64,000 nucleotides of DNA from the NCBI RefSeq assembly GCF_016756615.1, contig NZ_AP023262.1, positions 2,106,501-2,170,500 on the forward strand, written 5' to 3'. Shown here piece after piece: positions 56,460 through 64,000 of this stretch. The position numbers were made by a program, and so were the translations under genes. The stretch is from Mesorhizobium sp. L-8-3. GTDB lineage: Bacteria > Pseudomonadota > Alphaproteobacteria > Rhizobiales > Rhizobiaceae. Under the pieces are notes generated by a model. It did not search any database, was not told where the DNA came from, and saw nothing but the letters and a program-made list of their open reading frames with translations. Numbering within the stretch: position 1 is the stretch's first letter; every line of letters starts with the position of its first letter.

Positions 56460-57443
56460 CTATTTCGCCAGCGAAACCCGAGCGGGGTCGACGGCCCCGA
56501 GGAAGCTGGGGTCGATGAAGTCTCCCGGCTCGACCCGTGCCTTGGTGATGCCGTTCGTCGCGGCGAAGTCGGCGATCTTCTCGAAGCCTTCGAGCTGCTC
56601 CGGCTTCAGCGAGATGGTGAAGTGCTGGATCTCCATCTGGGCCTTGACCCTGTCGCGCGGGGATTTGGCGTGGCTGGCGACGATGTCCACCGCTTCCTCG
56701 AAATTGTCATCCATCCAGTCGGTCGCCTCGGCGAGGGCTCGCAGCGTGTTCTCGACGGCCTTGGGGTTTTCGGCGGCAAAGGCCTTGGTCGTCGAGATGT
56801 AGCCGTAGAGGCGGACCTTGGCTGGCTTGTCGTCGCCAAGGATCCGGAAACCCGGGATCTCGGACGCCTGCGCCACCCCGTCCCCCCAGACGAAGGCGGC
56901 ATCGAGGCGGCCGGCGCGCAGCGAAGCGATGATCTCGAGCAGGCTCGGAAGCGGTATGATGGTCGCATCCGCGGGATCGACGCCGGCATTCTTGAGATAG
57001 CTGAGCGTCACCAGGTGCTGCGCCGTTCCGTTGGCGAGGCCGATGCGCTTGCCGGCGAGGTCCTCCGGCTTCTGAATGGCTTCGCTGACGGCCAGCTTGT
57101 GGAAGCCCGGCTCCGGTTCGATGATCGCCGAGACGATCTTGAGCTGGCCGCTCTGGAGGCGGGTGGTGGTGGCGAAGTCGAGCGCGAGACCGAAATCGAG
57201 TTGCCCGGTCAGCGCGGCATCGATGGTGTCGATGCCGAAGGCGAAGGGCTGAACGTCGGCATTGATGCCGTTCTTCTCGAAGAAGCCCTTGTCCTTGGCG
57301 ACCCAGACCTGAGAGCCGAGAATGTTGAAATCGACTCCGATCGTCACATCGTCAGTTGCATGGGCCGCGCCACTCGTTGCGACCAGCACGGAACCGAAGG
57401 CTGCGGCCAGCAGGCCGCGCAGCACAACCGAAATTCTCCTCAT
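56460..57443 (-). CDS. ABC transporter substrate-binding protein, SsuA/NMT1 type
   Basis: A 327-residue periplasmic protein. Signal peptide MRRISVVLRGLLAAAFGSVL with cleavage near AHA; mature part TIGVDFNILGSQVWVAKDKG, FEKNGINADVQPFAFGIDTI, and AGKRIGLANGTAQHLVTLSY typical of NMT1/SsuA proteins that bind sulfonates, sulfate esters or pyrimidine precursors. Its start overlaps the GntR stop by four bases. The downstream arylsulfatase suggests a sulfate ester ligand. Confidence 0.92.
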   Translation of the reverse strand: MRRISVVLRGLLAAAFGSVLVATSGAAHATDDVTIGVDFNILGSQVWVAKDKGFFEKNGINADVQPFAFGIDTIDAALTGQLDFGLALDFATTTRLQSGQLKIVSAIIEPEPGFHKLAVSEAIQKPEDLAGKRIGLANGTAQHLVTLSYLKNAGVDPADATIIPLPSLLEIIASLRAGRLDAAFVWGDGVAQASEIPGFRILGDDKPAKVRLYGYISTTKAFAAENPKAVENTLRALAEATDWMDDNFEEAVDIVASHAKSPRDRVKAQMEIQHFTISLKPEQLEGFEKIADFAATNGITKARVEPGDFIDPSFLGAVDPARVSLAK

Positions 57444-58267
57444 TTCCTGGATTCCTTTTTCCCCTGGGTTGGGTTCATGCTTCTTTGCGTACGCTGGGCG
57501 ACGGGGGAGACCTCGTCGGCGAGCGTGATGATCGGCGGGCTCGCCAGGTTCACGCGCCGGCTGGACTTGAGTTCCATCAGCCGAGGATTGAGCCAGGCCC
57601 AGGCCACGCAGACGGTGCCGGCCGCCTCTGAATGGATGATCGAGTAGATGTGGAGTGCCGGGTGGCCGGCAGGCAGTTCAAGCAGTTCGGCGCGCTCGTC
57701 CGAAAGGTCAGTCGCGGTCGTCCAGGTGTCGATGCGTGTGCCTTCCATATTCGTCTGGGTGGTGAGGCCGGCGATCAGATCGATCGCGTAGGCGTCGAGG
57801 TCGATCCTGGCCGCGTCCAGCCCGGGCGCGAGGTGGTCCTCGATAAGAACGACCGGGTCGCCATTGGCCCTGAAGACGCGGAGCAGCCGCGAAGCCTCGG
57901 TGCCTTCGGCGCAGCCGAACTCGGCGGCGAGTTCGGCGCCGAGCGGCACGCGGCCGACCGAGATGAGGTCGACCGTCGGCGTGAAGCCGGCGGCGCTGAT
58001 GCTGGCAGCAAAGCCCGTCTGATAAGTCTGGTCGTCCTGGATGGGGACCTGGCCGACGAAGGTGCCGAGCCCGTGGCGGCGCACGATTATCCCCTGCGCC
58101 ATCAGCCTGACATAGACCTCGCGGATCGTCGCCCTGCTGATGCCGAGCTGGCCGGCCATCTCGACCTCGGCCGGCAACTGGTCGCCGGCCTGCAGCCGTG
58201 CCTGCCTGATGTAGTCGAGGATCTGGTTGCCGATTTCGCGAGCGCGGAATTCGGATGTGTCGGCCAT
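57440..58267 (-). CDS. GntR-family (HutC/UTRA) transcriptional regulator
   Basis: A 275-residue regulator: winged helix FRAREIGNQILDYIRQARLQ, GDQLPAEVEMAGQLGISRAT and REVYVRLMAQGIIVRRHGLG, then a UTRA-type ligand domain (VPLGAELAAEFGCAEGTEAS, RVFRANGDPVVLIEDHLAPG). It is the first gene of the transporter-sulfatase operon and overlaps it translationally, so it is made together with its likely targets. GGGAGGAA lies upstream of ATG 58267, and the 30-bp palindrome is immediately beyond. Confidence 0.93.
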   Translation of the reverse strand: MADTSEFRAREIGNQILDYIRQARLQAGDQLPAEVEMAGQLGISRATIREVYVRLMAQGIIVRRHGLGTFVGQVPIQDDQTYQTGFAASISAAGFTPTVDLISVGRVPLGAELAAEFGCAEGTEASRLLRVFRANGDPVVLIEDHLAPGLDAARIDLDAYAIDLIAGLTTQTNMEGTRIDTWTTATDLSDERAELLELPAGHPALHIYSIIHSEAAGTVCVAWAWLNPRLMELKSSRRVNLASPPIITLADEVSPVAQRTQRSMNPTQGKKESRK

Positions 58268-58280
58268 GGTTTCCTCCCAA

Positions 58281-58310
58281 GGTCAGACGTCAGACGTCTG
58301 ACGTCTGACC
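58281..58310. repeat. Perfect 30-bp heptamer palindrome upstream of the GntR gene
   Basis: The left half is GGTCAGACGTCAGAC and the right half is its exact reverse complement. Internally it consists of two gtcagac units followed by two inverted gtctgac units. It lies 14 bases before the GntR start codon, beside its ribosome site. It is either an operator for the GntR protein or another member of the heptamer-array family found at 3656, 7130 and 63554. Confidence 0.85.
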
Positions 58311-58533
58311 TTTAACCCGACTGAAGGCTGATAGCAACCGGAATCATGGGGCGGAGCCCGAAAGCGGTTCGATCCGAGTGGCCGCGCCCTCAGGGCTGAA
58401 AGTCCGCCAGGGATCAATGGGCCGATCCGGGAGTCGGGCGCATGATCATCCGCCGCTCCCTGAGCGCAGATCGACGACACGCGCAAGGCGAAGATCGAGC
58501 GTCGGAACGAAACGAAAGGAAACCCGATCCGTC

Positions 58534-58562
58534 ATGACAAGGCTGCATGACAGGGCTATCTA
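58534..58562 (+). promoter_or_regulatory. Candidate promoter of the RNase T2 gene
   Basis: ATGACA (58534-58539), 17-base spacer, TATCTA (58557-58562), about 25 bases before the start codon; AAGGGAGGGATC is the ribosome site. Confidence 0.55.
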
Positions 58563-58586
58563 TGTGGAGCCAGGAAGGGAGGGATC

Positions 58587-59558
58587 ATGACGAGAGTTCC
58601 GCGAATCCTCGCAGTAGTGGCCGGCATCATGGCATTGTCGCCTTCGGCGCGAGCCGAAGTTGCTCTTGATGGCGCCTTCACGGCGGGCGAGAACTGCAGC
58701 GCGTTCCAATCTCTGAATAAGAAGTCCAATCCGGTCCCCCTTGAGGCAGACCGCTCCTACCGGATCGTCGCCGGCAACAAGCAGCCGCCGACCCACTATC
58801 TGATCATCGTTCCGGGCGCTGCTCCCGAGCGGCGCTGGGCGCCGGTCGACTGCGGTACGGCTGCGGTTGAGGGCAGCGGTCCGGCAGGCGAAGCCTCCGT
58901 GGGAAGAACGGACTATGTGCTCGCCGCGAGCTGGCAGCCGGGCTTCTGCGAGACGAAGCCCGGCAAGGCCGAATGCGAGAGCCAGACTGCCGACCGCTTC
59001 GACGCCAGCCATTTCGCGCTGCACGGGCTTTGGCCGCAGCCCCGGAGCCTGGGCTATTGCAATGTCGGGCAGGCGGCGGTCGCGGACGACAAGGCCGGGC
59101 GATGGGACCGGCTTCCCGAGGTGGTCCTCGAGCCGGCTACGGCGAAGGAACTCGACCAGGTCATGCCCGGCACGCAGTCGCATCTCGATCGCCACGAGTG
59201 GATCAAGCATGGCACCTGCTACGGGCCGTCGATGGAGGAATATTTCGGCGAGTCGCTTTCGGTCATGCGCCAGCTCAACACGTCACCGGTCCAGGCGCTT
59301 TTCGAGGGCAGGGTCGGCGGCTTCCTCTCCTTCGACGATATCAGCACGGCTTTCGACGAGGGTTTCGGCGCCGGTGCCGGGGACCGGGTGCGCATGCAGT
59401 GCGTGCGTGACGGCGGCCGGCTGATCATCTCGGAACTCACCATCGGTCTCGGCGGCGAAATCACGCCATATGCGCGGCTCGCCGATCTCATCGCCGCGGC
59501 CGCGCCGACCAGGACGGAATGCCCGGGCGGAATTGTCGACCCGGTCGGTCTGCAGTAG
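58587..59558 (+). CDS. Exported ribonuclease T2 family protein
   Basis: A 323-residue protein with a signal peptide (ILAVVAGIMALSPSARA). The conserved active sites of RNase T2 are present: CAS I in HFALHGLWPQPRSLGYC (catalytic His) and CAS II in HEWIKHGTCYGPSMEEYF (His-Glu-His set). About ten cysteines, including WQPGFCETKPGKAEC, indicate disulphides. An N-terminal domain of about 110 residues precedes the nuclease core, which is longer than the minimal family. Likely periplasmic or secreted, degrading RNA to 3' nucleotides. Confidence 0.93.
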   Translation: MTRVPRILAVVAGIMALSPSARAEVALDGAFTAGENCSAFQSLNKKSNPVPLEADRSYRIVAGNKQPPTHYLIIVPGAAPERRWAPVDCGTAAVEGSGPAGEASVGRTDYVLAASWQPGFCETKPGKAECESQTADRFDASHFALHGLWPQPRSLGYCNVGQAAVADDKAGRWDRLPEVVLEPATAKELDQVMPGTQSHLDRHEWIKHGTCYGPSMEEYFGESLSVMRQLNTSPVQALFEGRVGGFLSFDDISTAFDEGFGAGAGDRVRMQCVRDGGRLIISELTIGLGGEITPYARLADLIAAAAPTRTECPGGIVDPVGLQ

Positions 59559-59662
59559 GCCGTTGCCCAGCGACAGGTTGTGCTCCGGCCTCTTTTCGGC
59601 GAGCCGCGAATAGTCCACAAGCCGGTCTGAAGGGTGGGGCCACTTGCTTCATGGGGCGGGGC

Positions 59663-60520
59663 ATGGCGTTGAAGGCAGAGGACATCGCCGGTAACCTGGC
59701 CTTGCCTGGCTGCATCCGGCGGCAGTCCCAGGCGCTCGTGCTGGCCTTTGAGGCCAATCCGCGCGTTTCGGCCGTCTTCGCGACGCAGCAGCGCTGGCTG
59801 ATGGCCCATGCCGGCCTGATGTTGCATTTTCGGGGCAGTCTCGGCCAGGGATGGAAGGGGCTGACGCTGGCGCGCCTTCTGGAAAAGGTTGCCGAGCACA
59901 ATATCGCCAGCCGCAATACGGCCGATGCCTTCATCAAGGAACTTCTGAAATACGGCATTGTGGTCCATGTGCCCGCCGCCGGGGATCGCCGCGTGCGGCT
60001 GATCGCCCCGACCCCGGCTGGCCTCGACGCCCTGATGGGCTGGACCTATGCGCATCTGACGACGCTGGACGGCCTGGACGGCGGCAGGCGCGTCGCCACC
60101 TTCTCGACGGAGGAGAACGCGCTCGCACGCCTGCAGCCCCTGATCGCGGATGGGCTGCTGGCCTCGCAGCCGGTGCGAGAGCCGGAGCGCACCTTCTCGC
60201 TGTTCACCTGGCTCAACAATGGCGGCATCGTCATGGACTGGCTGATCTCACGCATCGGCGCGGCCGATGCGGATGCCGAACGCATTCCGGCCGGCGTCGT
60301 GTCGATCGCCGAATTCGCCGGACTGCTGAAGCTGTCGCGGACCCATCTCGGCCGCAAGCTGCGTGAGGCCGAGCAATTGGGCAGCATCGGCTGGGAGGGC
60401 GCGCGCGGGCGTTCGGTGATGTGGGTGTCGAAGGGGTTCCGCGAGGAGTATACGGCTGCCCAGGTGATCAAGCTCGCCATCATCGACGATGCCTTCGACC
60501 GCTGTTTCGCGGTCGCTTGA
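59663..60520 (+). CDS. Winged-helix protein with two DNA-binding-like domains
   Basis: About 285 residues, cytoplasmic. The N-terminal part has SRNTADAFIKELLKYGIVVH and VPAAGDRRVRLIAPTPAGLD, a MarR-like winged helix. The C-terminal part has SIAEFAGLLKLSRTHLGRKL and REAEQLGSIGWEGARGRSVM, a second helix-turn-helix. A middle domain connects them (FSLFTWLNNGGIVMDWLISR). No named family is recognised. ATG 59663 and ATG 59651 are both possible. It follows the RNase T2 gene by 104 bases on the same strand and ends 12 bases from the converging MocR gene. Confidence 0.65.
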   Translation: MALKAEDIAGNLALPGCIRRQSQALVLAFEANPRVSAVFATQQRWLMAHAGLMLHFRGSLGQGWKGLTLARLLEKVAEHNIASRNTADAFIKELLKYGIVVHVPAAGDRRVRLIAPTPAGLDALMGWTYAHLTTLDGLDGGRRVATFSTEENALARLQPLIADGLLASQPVREPERTFSLFTWLNNGGIVMDWLISRIGAADADAERIPAGVVSIAEFAGLLKLSRTHLGRKLREAEQLGSIGWEGARGRSVMWVSKGFREEYTAAQVIKLAIIDDAFDRCFAVA

Positions 60521-60531
60521 CGGCGGGCCCG

Positions 60532-61935
60532 TCAGGCTGCGGCCTTCATCGCCTGCTCGAGCGTACCGTAGACGCGGTCATCGGTGCATTGAGCGACATT
60601 GAAGCGCATGAAACCGGAAGCCGTCTGCGACGGGCTGAACACATTGCCGGGCGCCAGCACCAGGTCGGCCGAGATCGCGCGGCGCGCGATTTCGCCTGCA
60701 TCGAGCCCGCCGGGCAACCGGCACCACAGGAACATGCCCGCCGCCGGTTCGATCCAGGGCTCGATGCCGAGGGCGCCGAGCCGGCGTCGCGTCGCCGCTC
60801 TCGCTTTCGCCAGGCGCCCGTGAAGAGCTTCCAGATGCCTGCGGTAACTGCCGTCCTTCAACATTGCGAGCACGAGCTCGGCCGAAAGGCGCGGGCTGGA
60901 GAAGCCGGTGGCTATCCTCAGATCGACGAGGCTCTCGATCCAGTCCCGTCGGCCCGCGATATATCCGCAGCGCACCGATGCAGACAGCGTCTTGGAGAAG
61001 CTGCCGATGCGGACCACTCGGTCGAGACCGTCGAGAGCGGCGAGGCGCGGCGCCGGCTCATGCTCGAAATCGGCGAATATGTCGTCTTCGACGATGATCA
61101 ATTCATGAGCTTCGGCAAGCTTCAGCAGCCTGTGCGCGACGGAAGGGGCCAGTGACGCTCCGGTCGGATTGTGCAGGCCGGAATTGGTGACGTAGAGGCG
61201 TGGCCGGTGCTCGGCCAGGGCCTGCGCGAAGAGTGCTATGTCGGGCCCGCTCGGCGTATAGGGCACGCCGACGATCTTTGCCCCGTGGGCACGCAGCAGC
61301 GCGAGAAAGTTGAAATAGCAGGGATCGTCGACGAGCACCGTGTCGCCCGGTCCGATCAGCAGGCGGCACAGAAGATCGATCGCCTGCGTACCGGATTCGG
61401 TGAGCAGGATCTGGTCGGGCGGAGCGTCCATGCCGCGCTCGGAAAGCCGCCGGGACAGCAGGCGACGCAGCGGCGGCAGGCCGAGCGCTGGCCCGTAATC
61501 GGTCAAGGCCGCTATCTCCGCCGTCCGCCCGAGGCCGCGCAAAGCGCGCCTTATGCCGTCGATCGGCATCCATTCGGCGGGCAGCCAGCCGCAGCCGGGC
61601 TTCAGCATGCCTTCACCCGCATCCAGCGACTGGCGCGACACCCAGAACGGATCGACGGCCCGGTCGAGGCGCGGACCGATCTCCGCCAGCGAAAGCGGCG
61701 CCAGGGGCGCAGCGACGTAGAAACCGGAACCGGGCCGCGAGCGTATGGCACCCTCGGCGGCGAGCCGGTCGTAGGCTTCCACCACGGTCGACTTCGACAC
61801 CCGCATGGTTTCGGCCAAGGCGCGGATCGAGGGCAGCTTGGCGCCCGGGGTCAGCGCGCGGCGGGCGATCCTCTGATGGACTGCGCCCATGACCTGCTCG
61901 ACGAGGGTGCGTTCATCCGTAGCGGTGCTGTCCAC
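60532..61935 (-). CDS. MocR-type regulator (GntR winged helix fused to aminotransferase)
   Basis: A 467-residue fusion. Residues 1-75 are the GntR winged helix (LTPGAKLPSIRALAETMRVS, then KSTVVEAYDRLAAEGAIRSR). The remainder is a class I aminotransferase-like, PLP-binding domain with LLTESGTQAIDLLCRLLIGP, NPTGASLAPSVAHRL and the PLP lysine in VVRIGSFSKTLSASVRCGYI. Such proteins sense pyridoxal phosphate or amino compounds and regulate neighbours. It is divergent from an EamA exporter. Start is GTG 61935 because an in-frame stop lies just upstream. Confidence 0.93.
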   Translation of the reverse strand: MDSTATDERTLVEQVMGAVHQRIARRALTPGAKLPSIRALAETMRVSKSTVVEAYDRLAAEGAIRSRPGSGFYVAAPLAPLSLAEIGPRLDRAVDPFWVSRQSLDAGEGMLKPGCGWLPAEWMPIDGIRRALRGLGRTAEIAALTDYGPALGLPPLRRLLSRRLSERGMDAPPDQILLTESGTQAIDLLCRLLIGPGDTVLVDDPCYFNFLALLRAHGAKIVGVPYTPSGPDIALFAQALAEHRPRLYVTNSGLHNPTGASLAPSVAHRLLKLAEAHELIIVEDDIFADFEHEPAPRLAALDGLDRVVRIGSFSKTLSASVRCGYIAGRRDWIESLVDLRIATGFSSPRLSAELVLAMLKDGSYRRHLEALHGRLAKARAATRRRLGALGIEPWIEPAAGMFLWCRLPGGLDAGEIARRAISADLVLAPGNVFSPSQTASGFMRFNVAQCTDDRVYGTLEQAMKAAA

Positions 61936-61961
61936 TGTATTGCATCCATATCAGGTACAGT
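61934..61961. promoter_or_regulatory. Candidate MocR operator
   Basis: ACTGTA (61934-61939) and TACAGT (61956-61961), perfect 6-base inverted repeats with a 16-base spacer. It overlaps the MocR start codon and the beginning of the divergent region, suiting autoregulation. Confidence 0.5.
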
Positions 61962-62051
61962 TTGTCAGAACCGTATCGAACCGTTTCTGGAACGTCGAGT
62001 CGCTTCGGAGGAAAGGTGCGGCCGAGAGAGACTGGAAACGAAGGACCCGGT

Positions 62052-62915
62052 ATGGACAAGACCTCGCAGGGGTGGCTCAGCGGCTTCCTCGGAGTGCTGA
62101 TCTTCAGCGGTTCGTTGCCTGCTACCCGCGTGGCGGTGGCGGATTTCGATCCGCTCTTCCTGACGGCCGCTCGCGCGAGCATTGCAGGGCTTCTGGGGGT
62201 CGCGCTTCTTGCCGCGCTCCGCCAGAAGCGACCGCAGCGCGAGGACCTCGTGCCGCTTCTCATCGTGTCGCTCGGCGTGGTCGTGGGATTTCCTCTTCTG
62301 ACGGCGCTGGCGCTTCGCCATGTCACGACGGCGCATTCCATCGTCTTCGTCGGGCTCCTGCCTCTGGCGACCGCCATCTTCGGCGTCGTCAGGGGCGGCG
62401 AGCGGCCGCAGCCCTTGTTCTGGCTGTTCTCCGGCCTGGGCAGCGCGCTGGTCGCAGGTTTCGCGCTGGCGCAGGGGCTCCAGGCATCACCGGTGGGCGA
62501 CCTGCTGATGCTGGCCGCGATCATCGCCTGCGGGCTGGGATATGCCGAAGGCGCCAAGCTCTCGCGCAGGCTGGGGGGCTGGCAGGTCATCTGCTGGGCG
62601 CTGGTCTTGTCGCTGCCCGTGATGGTCGGGCTCACGCTGGCCAGCTTGCCCGCCTCCTGGGGTGGGATCGGGGGACCGGCCTGGCTCGGGCTGGCCTATG
62701 TGTCGCTGTTCTCGATGCTGATCGGCTTCGTGTTCTGGTACCGGGGGCTGGCCTTGGGCGGCATTGCCGGGGTCGGCCAGTTGCAGCTGCTGCAGCCCTT
62801 CTTCGGGCTGGGGCTGGCCGCACTGTTGCTCAGGGAACCCGTCAGCGGCCTTATGCTGGCGGTCACGCTGGGCGTGGTGCTGTGCGTGGCCGGATCGCGA
62901 CGCTTCGCGAAATAG
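62052..62915 (+). CDS. EamA/DMT-family transporter
   Basis: A 287-residue inner-membrane protein of ten helices in two repeats. MDKTSQGWLSGFLGVLIFSG and SLPATRVAVADFDPLFLTAA open the first repeat; second-repeat hallmarks are WLGLAYVSLFSMLIGFVFWY and LALGGIAGVGQLQLLQPFFG. ATG 62052 with the normal length is chosen over ATG 61962. Likely an exporter of an amino compound controlled by the divergent MocR protein. Confidence 0.92.
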   Translation: MDKTSQGWLSGFLGVLIFSGSLPATRVAVADFDPLFLTAARASIAGLLGVALLAALRQKRPQREDLVPLLIVSLGVVVGFPLLTALALRHVTTAHSIVFVGLLPLATAIFGVVRGGERPQPLFWLFSGLGSALVAGFALAQGLQASPVGDLLMLAAIIACGLGYAEGAKLSRRLGGWQVICWALVLSLPVMVGLTLASLPASWGGIGGPAWLGLAYVSLFSMLIGFVFWYRGLALGGIAGVGQLQLLQPFFGLGLAALLLREPVSGLMLAVTLGVVLCVAGSRRFAK

Positions 62916-63025
62916 CCGTCTGGAGCAGGACAGCGGGCCCGGACCGCTTTGCGCCAACGCTTCCCCGTTGAGCCTCGCCGCCGCATTGCCTATGGTCTGT
63001 GGCGTTGCAACGGGAATGCCGCGCA

Positions 63026-63553
63026 ATGCCCTTGTTTTTCATCGTGGTCGGCCTGGTCGCTGTGGTCGTCCTCTGGTGGTATCGGCGCAAGATGTTGAAC
63101 GAGGCCGCGAATGACGCGGCGGAGGCGCTCGGACGCGCGCGCCGCGCGGTGCGCGGGGAAAGACAGCGCGGGCTGAACGGCGCCTCGCCGCTGCCGTCCA
63201 TCGACGATCCCGTGGTCGCCGCGGCGGCCCTGCTGGCATCCATCGCTTCCGACGGCGTCGAGATGGCGCCCCAGCGGGAGACAGCGCTGCGGAAGGAGAT
63301 CTCCGCGATCGCTGCCGCCGGGAAGGCGGATGCTGCTGTGGACTATGCCCTGTGGGCGACCGGCCGGATCGACGACACTGCAATGGTGATCGACCGGCTC
63401 GCGCCCTTCTTGCGCGACCGGCTCGACGAGGCGGAGAAGGGCGATCTGCTGACCATGATACGGCGCGTCGCCACCGCGGGCGGCCCGCCGCTGCCGATGC
63501 TTGAGCCGCGCATGCATCGTCTGCGGCAGAAGCTGGGGGTCGTCGTAAACTGA
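63026..63553 (+). CDS. Membrane-anchored protein with TerB-like domain
   Basis: A 175-residue protein. One N-terminal transmembrane helix (PLFFIVVGLVAVVVLWWYRR) is followed by a cytoplasmic helical domain with SIDDPVVAAAALLASIASDG, VEMAPQRETALRKEISAIAA and LDEAEKGDLLTMIRRVA, arranged like a TerB/DnaJ-type helical bundle. Function unknown. A longer start at 62999 adds nine polar residues. The stop is directly followed by the heptamer hairpin. Confidence 0.65.
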   Translation: MPLFFIVVGLVAVVVLWWYRRKMLNEAANDAAEALGRARRAVRGERQRGLNGASPLPSIDDPVVAAAALLASIASDGVEMAPQRETALRKEISAIAAAGKADAAVDYALWATGRIDDTAMVIDRLAPFLRDRLDEAEKGDLLTMIRRVATAGGPPLPMLEPRMHRLRQKLGVVVN

Positions 63554-63634
63554 GCGAATAGCGAATAGCGAGTAGCGAATAGGGGAAGGACAGCCAGCCG
63601 AGCCCCTATTCGCTACTTGCTATTCGCTATTCGC
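63554..63634. repeat. Complete heptamer hairpin between converging genes
   Basis: Left arm gcgaata, gcgaata, gcgagta, gcgaata, gggg (63554-63585); right arm cccc, tattcgc, tacttgc, tattcgc, tattcgc (63603-63634). The 32-base arms differ at one position (a G-U wobble in RNA) and enclose a 17-base loop. The array begins at the base after the upstream stop codon and ends seven bases before the next gene's stop. It can act as a bidirectional terminator. Confidence 0.92.
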
Positions 63635-63640
63635 TTCTCC

Positions 63641-64000
63641 TCATATCGCTTCTCCCCGCAGCAGCTTCGGCGTGTCGCCCGACAGGCCTGAGGCCTGGCG
63701 GATGAAGAACTCCTTCAGGCGGGGCATGCGCTCGACGAGGCCGAGCCCGATGTCGCGCACGGCACGGACCGGGCCGAGGTCGTTGGAGAAGAGCCGGTTC
63801 AGCACGTCGGTCGTCACGCCCATCTGGACGGTGTCGAAGCGGCGCCATCGCTCGTAGCGCTGCAGGACGTCCAGGGCGCCGATGTCCTGGCCGAGCCGGT
63901 CTGCCTCGACCACGGTCTCGGCGAGCGCGGCGACGTCCTTGAAGCCGAGATTGAGACCCTGGCCGGCAATCGGATGGATACCGTGGGCGGCGTCGCCGGC
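63641..64000 (-). CDS. UbiH/UbiF-type FAD-dependent hydroxylase, C-terminal part, cut by window edge
   Basis: Ubiquinone-biosynthesis type flavoprotein monooxygenase. The visible 119 residues contain the conserved FAD-site motif GDAAHGIHPIAGQGLNLGFK at the edge, then DVAALAETVVEADRLGQDIG, LDVLQRYERWRRFDTVQMGV and GLVERMPRLKEFFIRQASGL, the usual C-terminus of UbiH/COQ6 proteins. The N-terminal two thirds lie outside the window, so UbiH, UbiF and UbiI cannot be separated. Confidence 0.9.
   Translation of the reverse strand, partial: AGDAAHGIHPIAGQGLNLGFKDVAALAETVVEADRLGQDIGALDVLQRYERWRRFDTVQMGVTTDVLNRLFSNDLGPVRAVRDIGLGLVERMPRLKEFFIRQASGLSGDTPKLLRGEAI

Larger units (their letters stand above)
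58268..58586. other. Divergent intergenic region between GntR and RNase T2 genes
   Basis: About 319 bases. It holds the 30-bp palindrome next to the GntR gene and the candidate RNase T2 promoter near the other end; nothing gene-like is seen between them. Confidence 0.45.

Overview
The window is high-GC, gene-dense alphaproteobacterial chromosome. The gene content points to Hyphomicrobiales (Rhizobiales), most like Mesorhizobium and related Phyllobacteriaceae: a mdh-sucC-sucD-sucA-sucB-lpdA array, sdhCDAB, a Brucella-type Omp19 lipoprotein, an ohr-ohrR pair, rimM-trmD followed by rplS, leuC close to rplS, and rhizobial-style dispersed intergenic palindromes. This placement rests on gene content and recalled protein families; no database search was possible. 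Most of the window is core chromosome, with accessory modules in the second half and one intact IS630-type insertion sequence.

Layout. 1-3.7 kb: 5' end of dapF (minus), a metallo-beta-lactamase-fold hydrolase, the Omp19-like protease inhibitor and zapE. 3.9-14.3 kb: the TCA array, which carries three small passenger genes between sucB and lpdA. 14.5-17.7 kb: small envelope proteins, a TraB/GumN protein and xerC. 18-19.5 kb: a 497-residue coiled-coil protein. 19.5-25.2 kb: LysR/DUF606 pair, rimM-trmD, TauE/SafE permease, rplS with a structured leader, and a methyltransferase. 25.3-30 kb: ohr-ohrR, an amino-acid ABC transporter without its ATPase, an exported truncated haemoglobin, a methyltransferase and an MgtC-like protein. 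30-35.3 kb: leuC, two tandem GGDEF proteins, a small exported protein and a GNAT acetyltransferase. 35.3-36.5 kb: the IS element. 36.7-43 kb: MliC-like lipoprotein, sdhCDAB, a GT4 glycosyltransferase and OsmC. 43-47.7 kb: MarR/EamA pair, then an ECF42 sigma-factor locus. 47.8-50.4 kb: a small exosortase operon. 50.4-58.3 kb: a paired DUF606 transporter with its LysR, then a GntR-led sulfonate/sulfate-ester ABC transporter and arylsulfatase operon. 58.5-64 kb: RNase T2, a winged-helix protein, MocR/EamA pair, a TerB-like membrane protein and the 3' part of a UbiH-type hydroxylase.

How the genes work together. The mdh-suc-lpd and sdh blocks together encode most of the oxidative TCA cycle from 2-oxoglutarate to oxaloacetate. 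The ECF42 locus appears to be a self-contained regulon: a DGPF (YCII) protein and the sigma factor read one way, and a SnoaL-like protein, a frameshifted small gene and a VOC protein read the other way. Both sides are preceded by the same promoter, TGTCGG-N17-CGTCC. The exosortase operon pairs one sorting enzyme with one 71-residue substrate whose mature part would be only about 20-25 residues.

The most distinctive non-coding features are heptamer-based tandem and inverted arrays, three of which begin in or just after a stop codon, a roughly 95-bp dispersed repeat in three copies, and a bipartite palindromic element. Several of these repeats abut stop codons. The IS630 element inserted exactly in a TAG stop codon and takes its own transposase stop codon from the duplicated target TA. 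I see no rRNA or tRNA genes, CRISPR array, phage module or replication origin.
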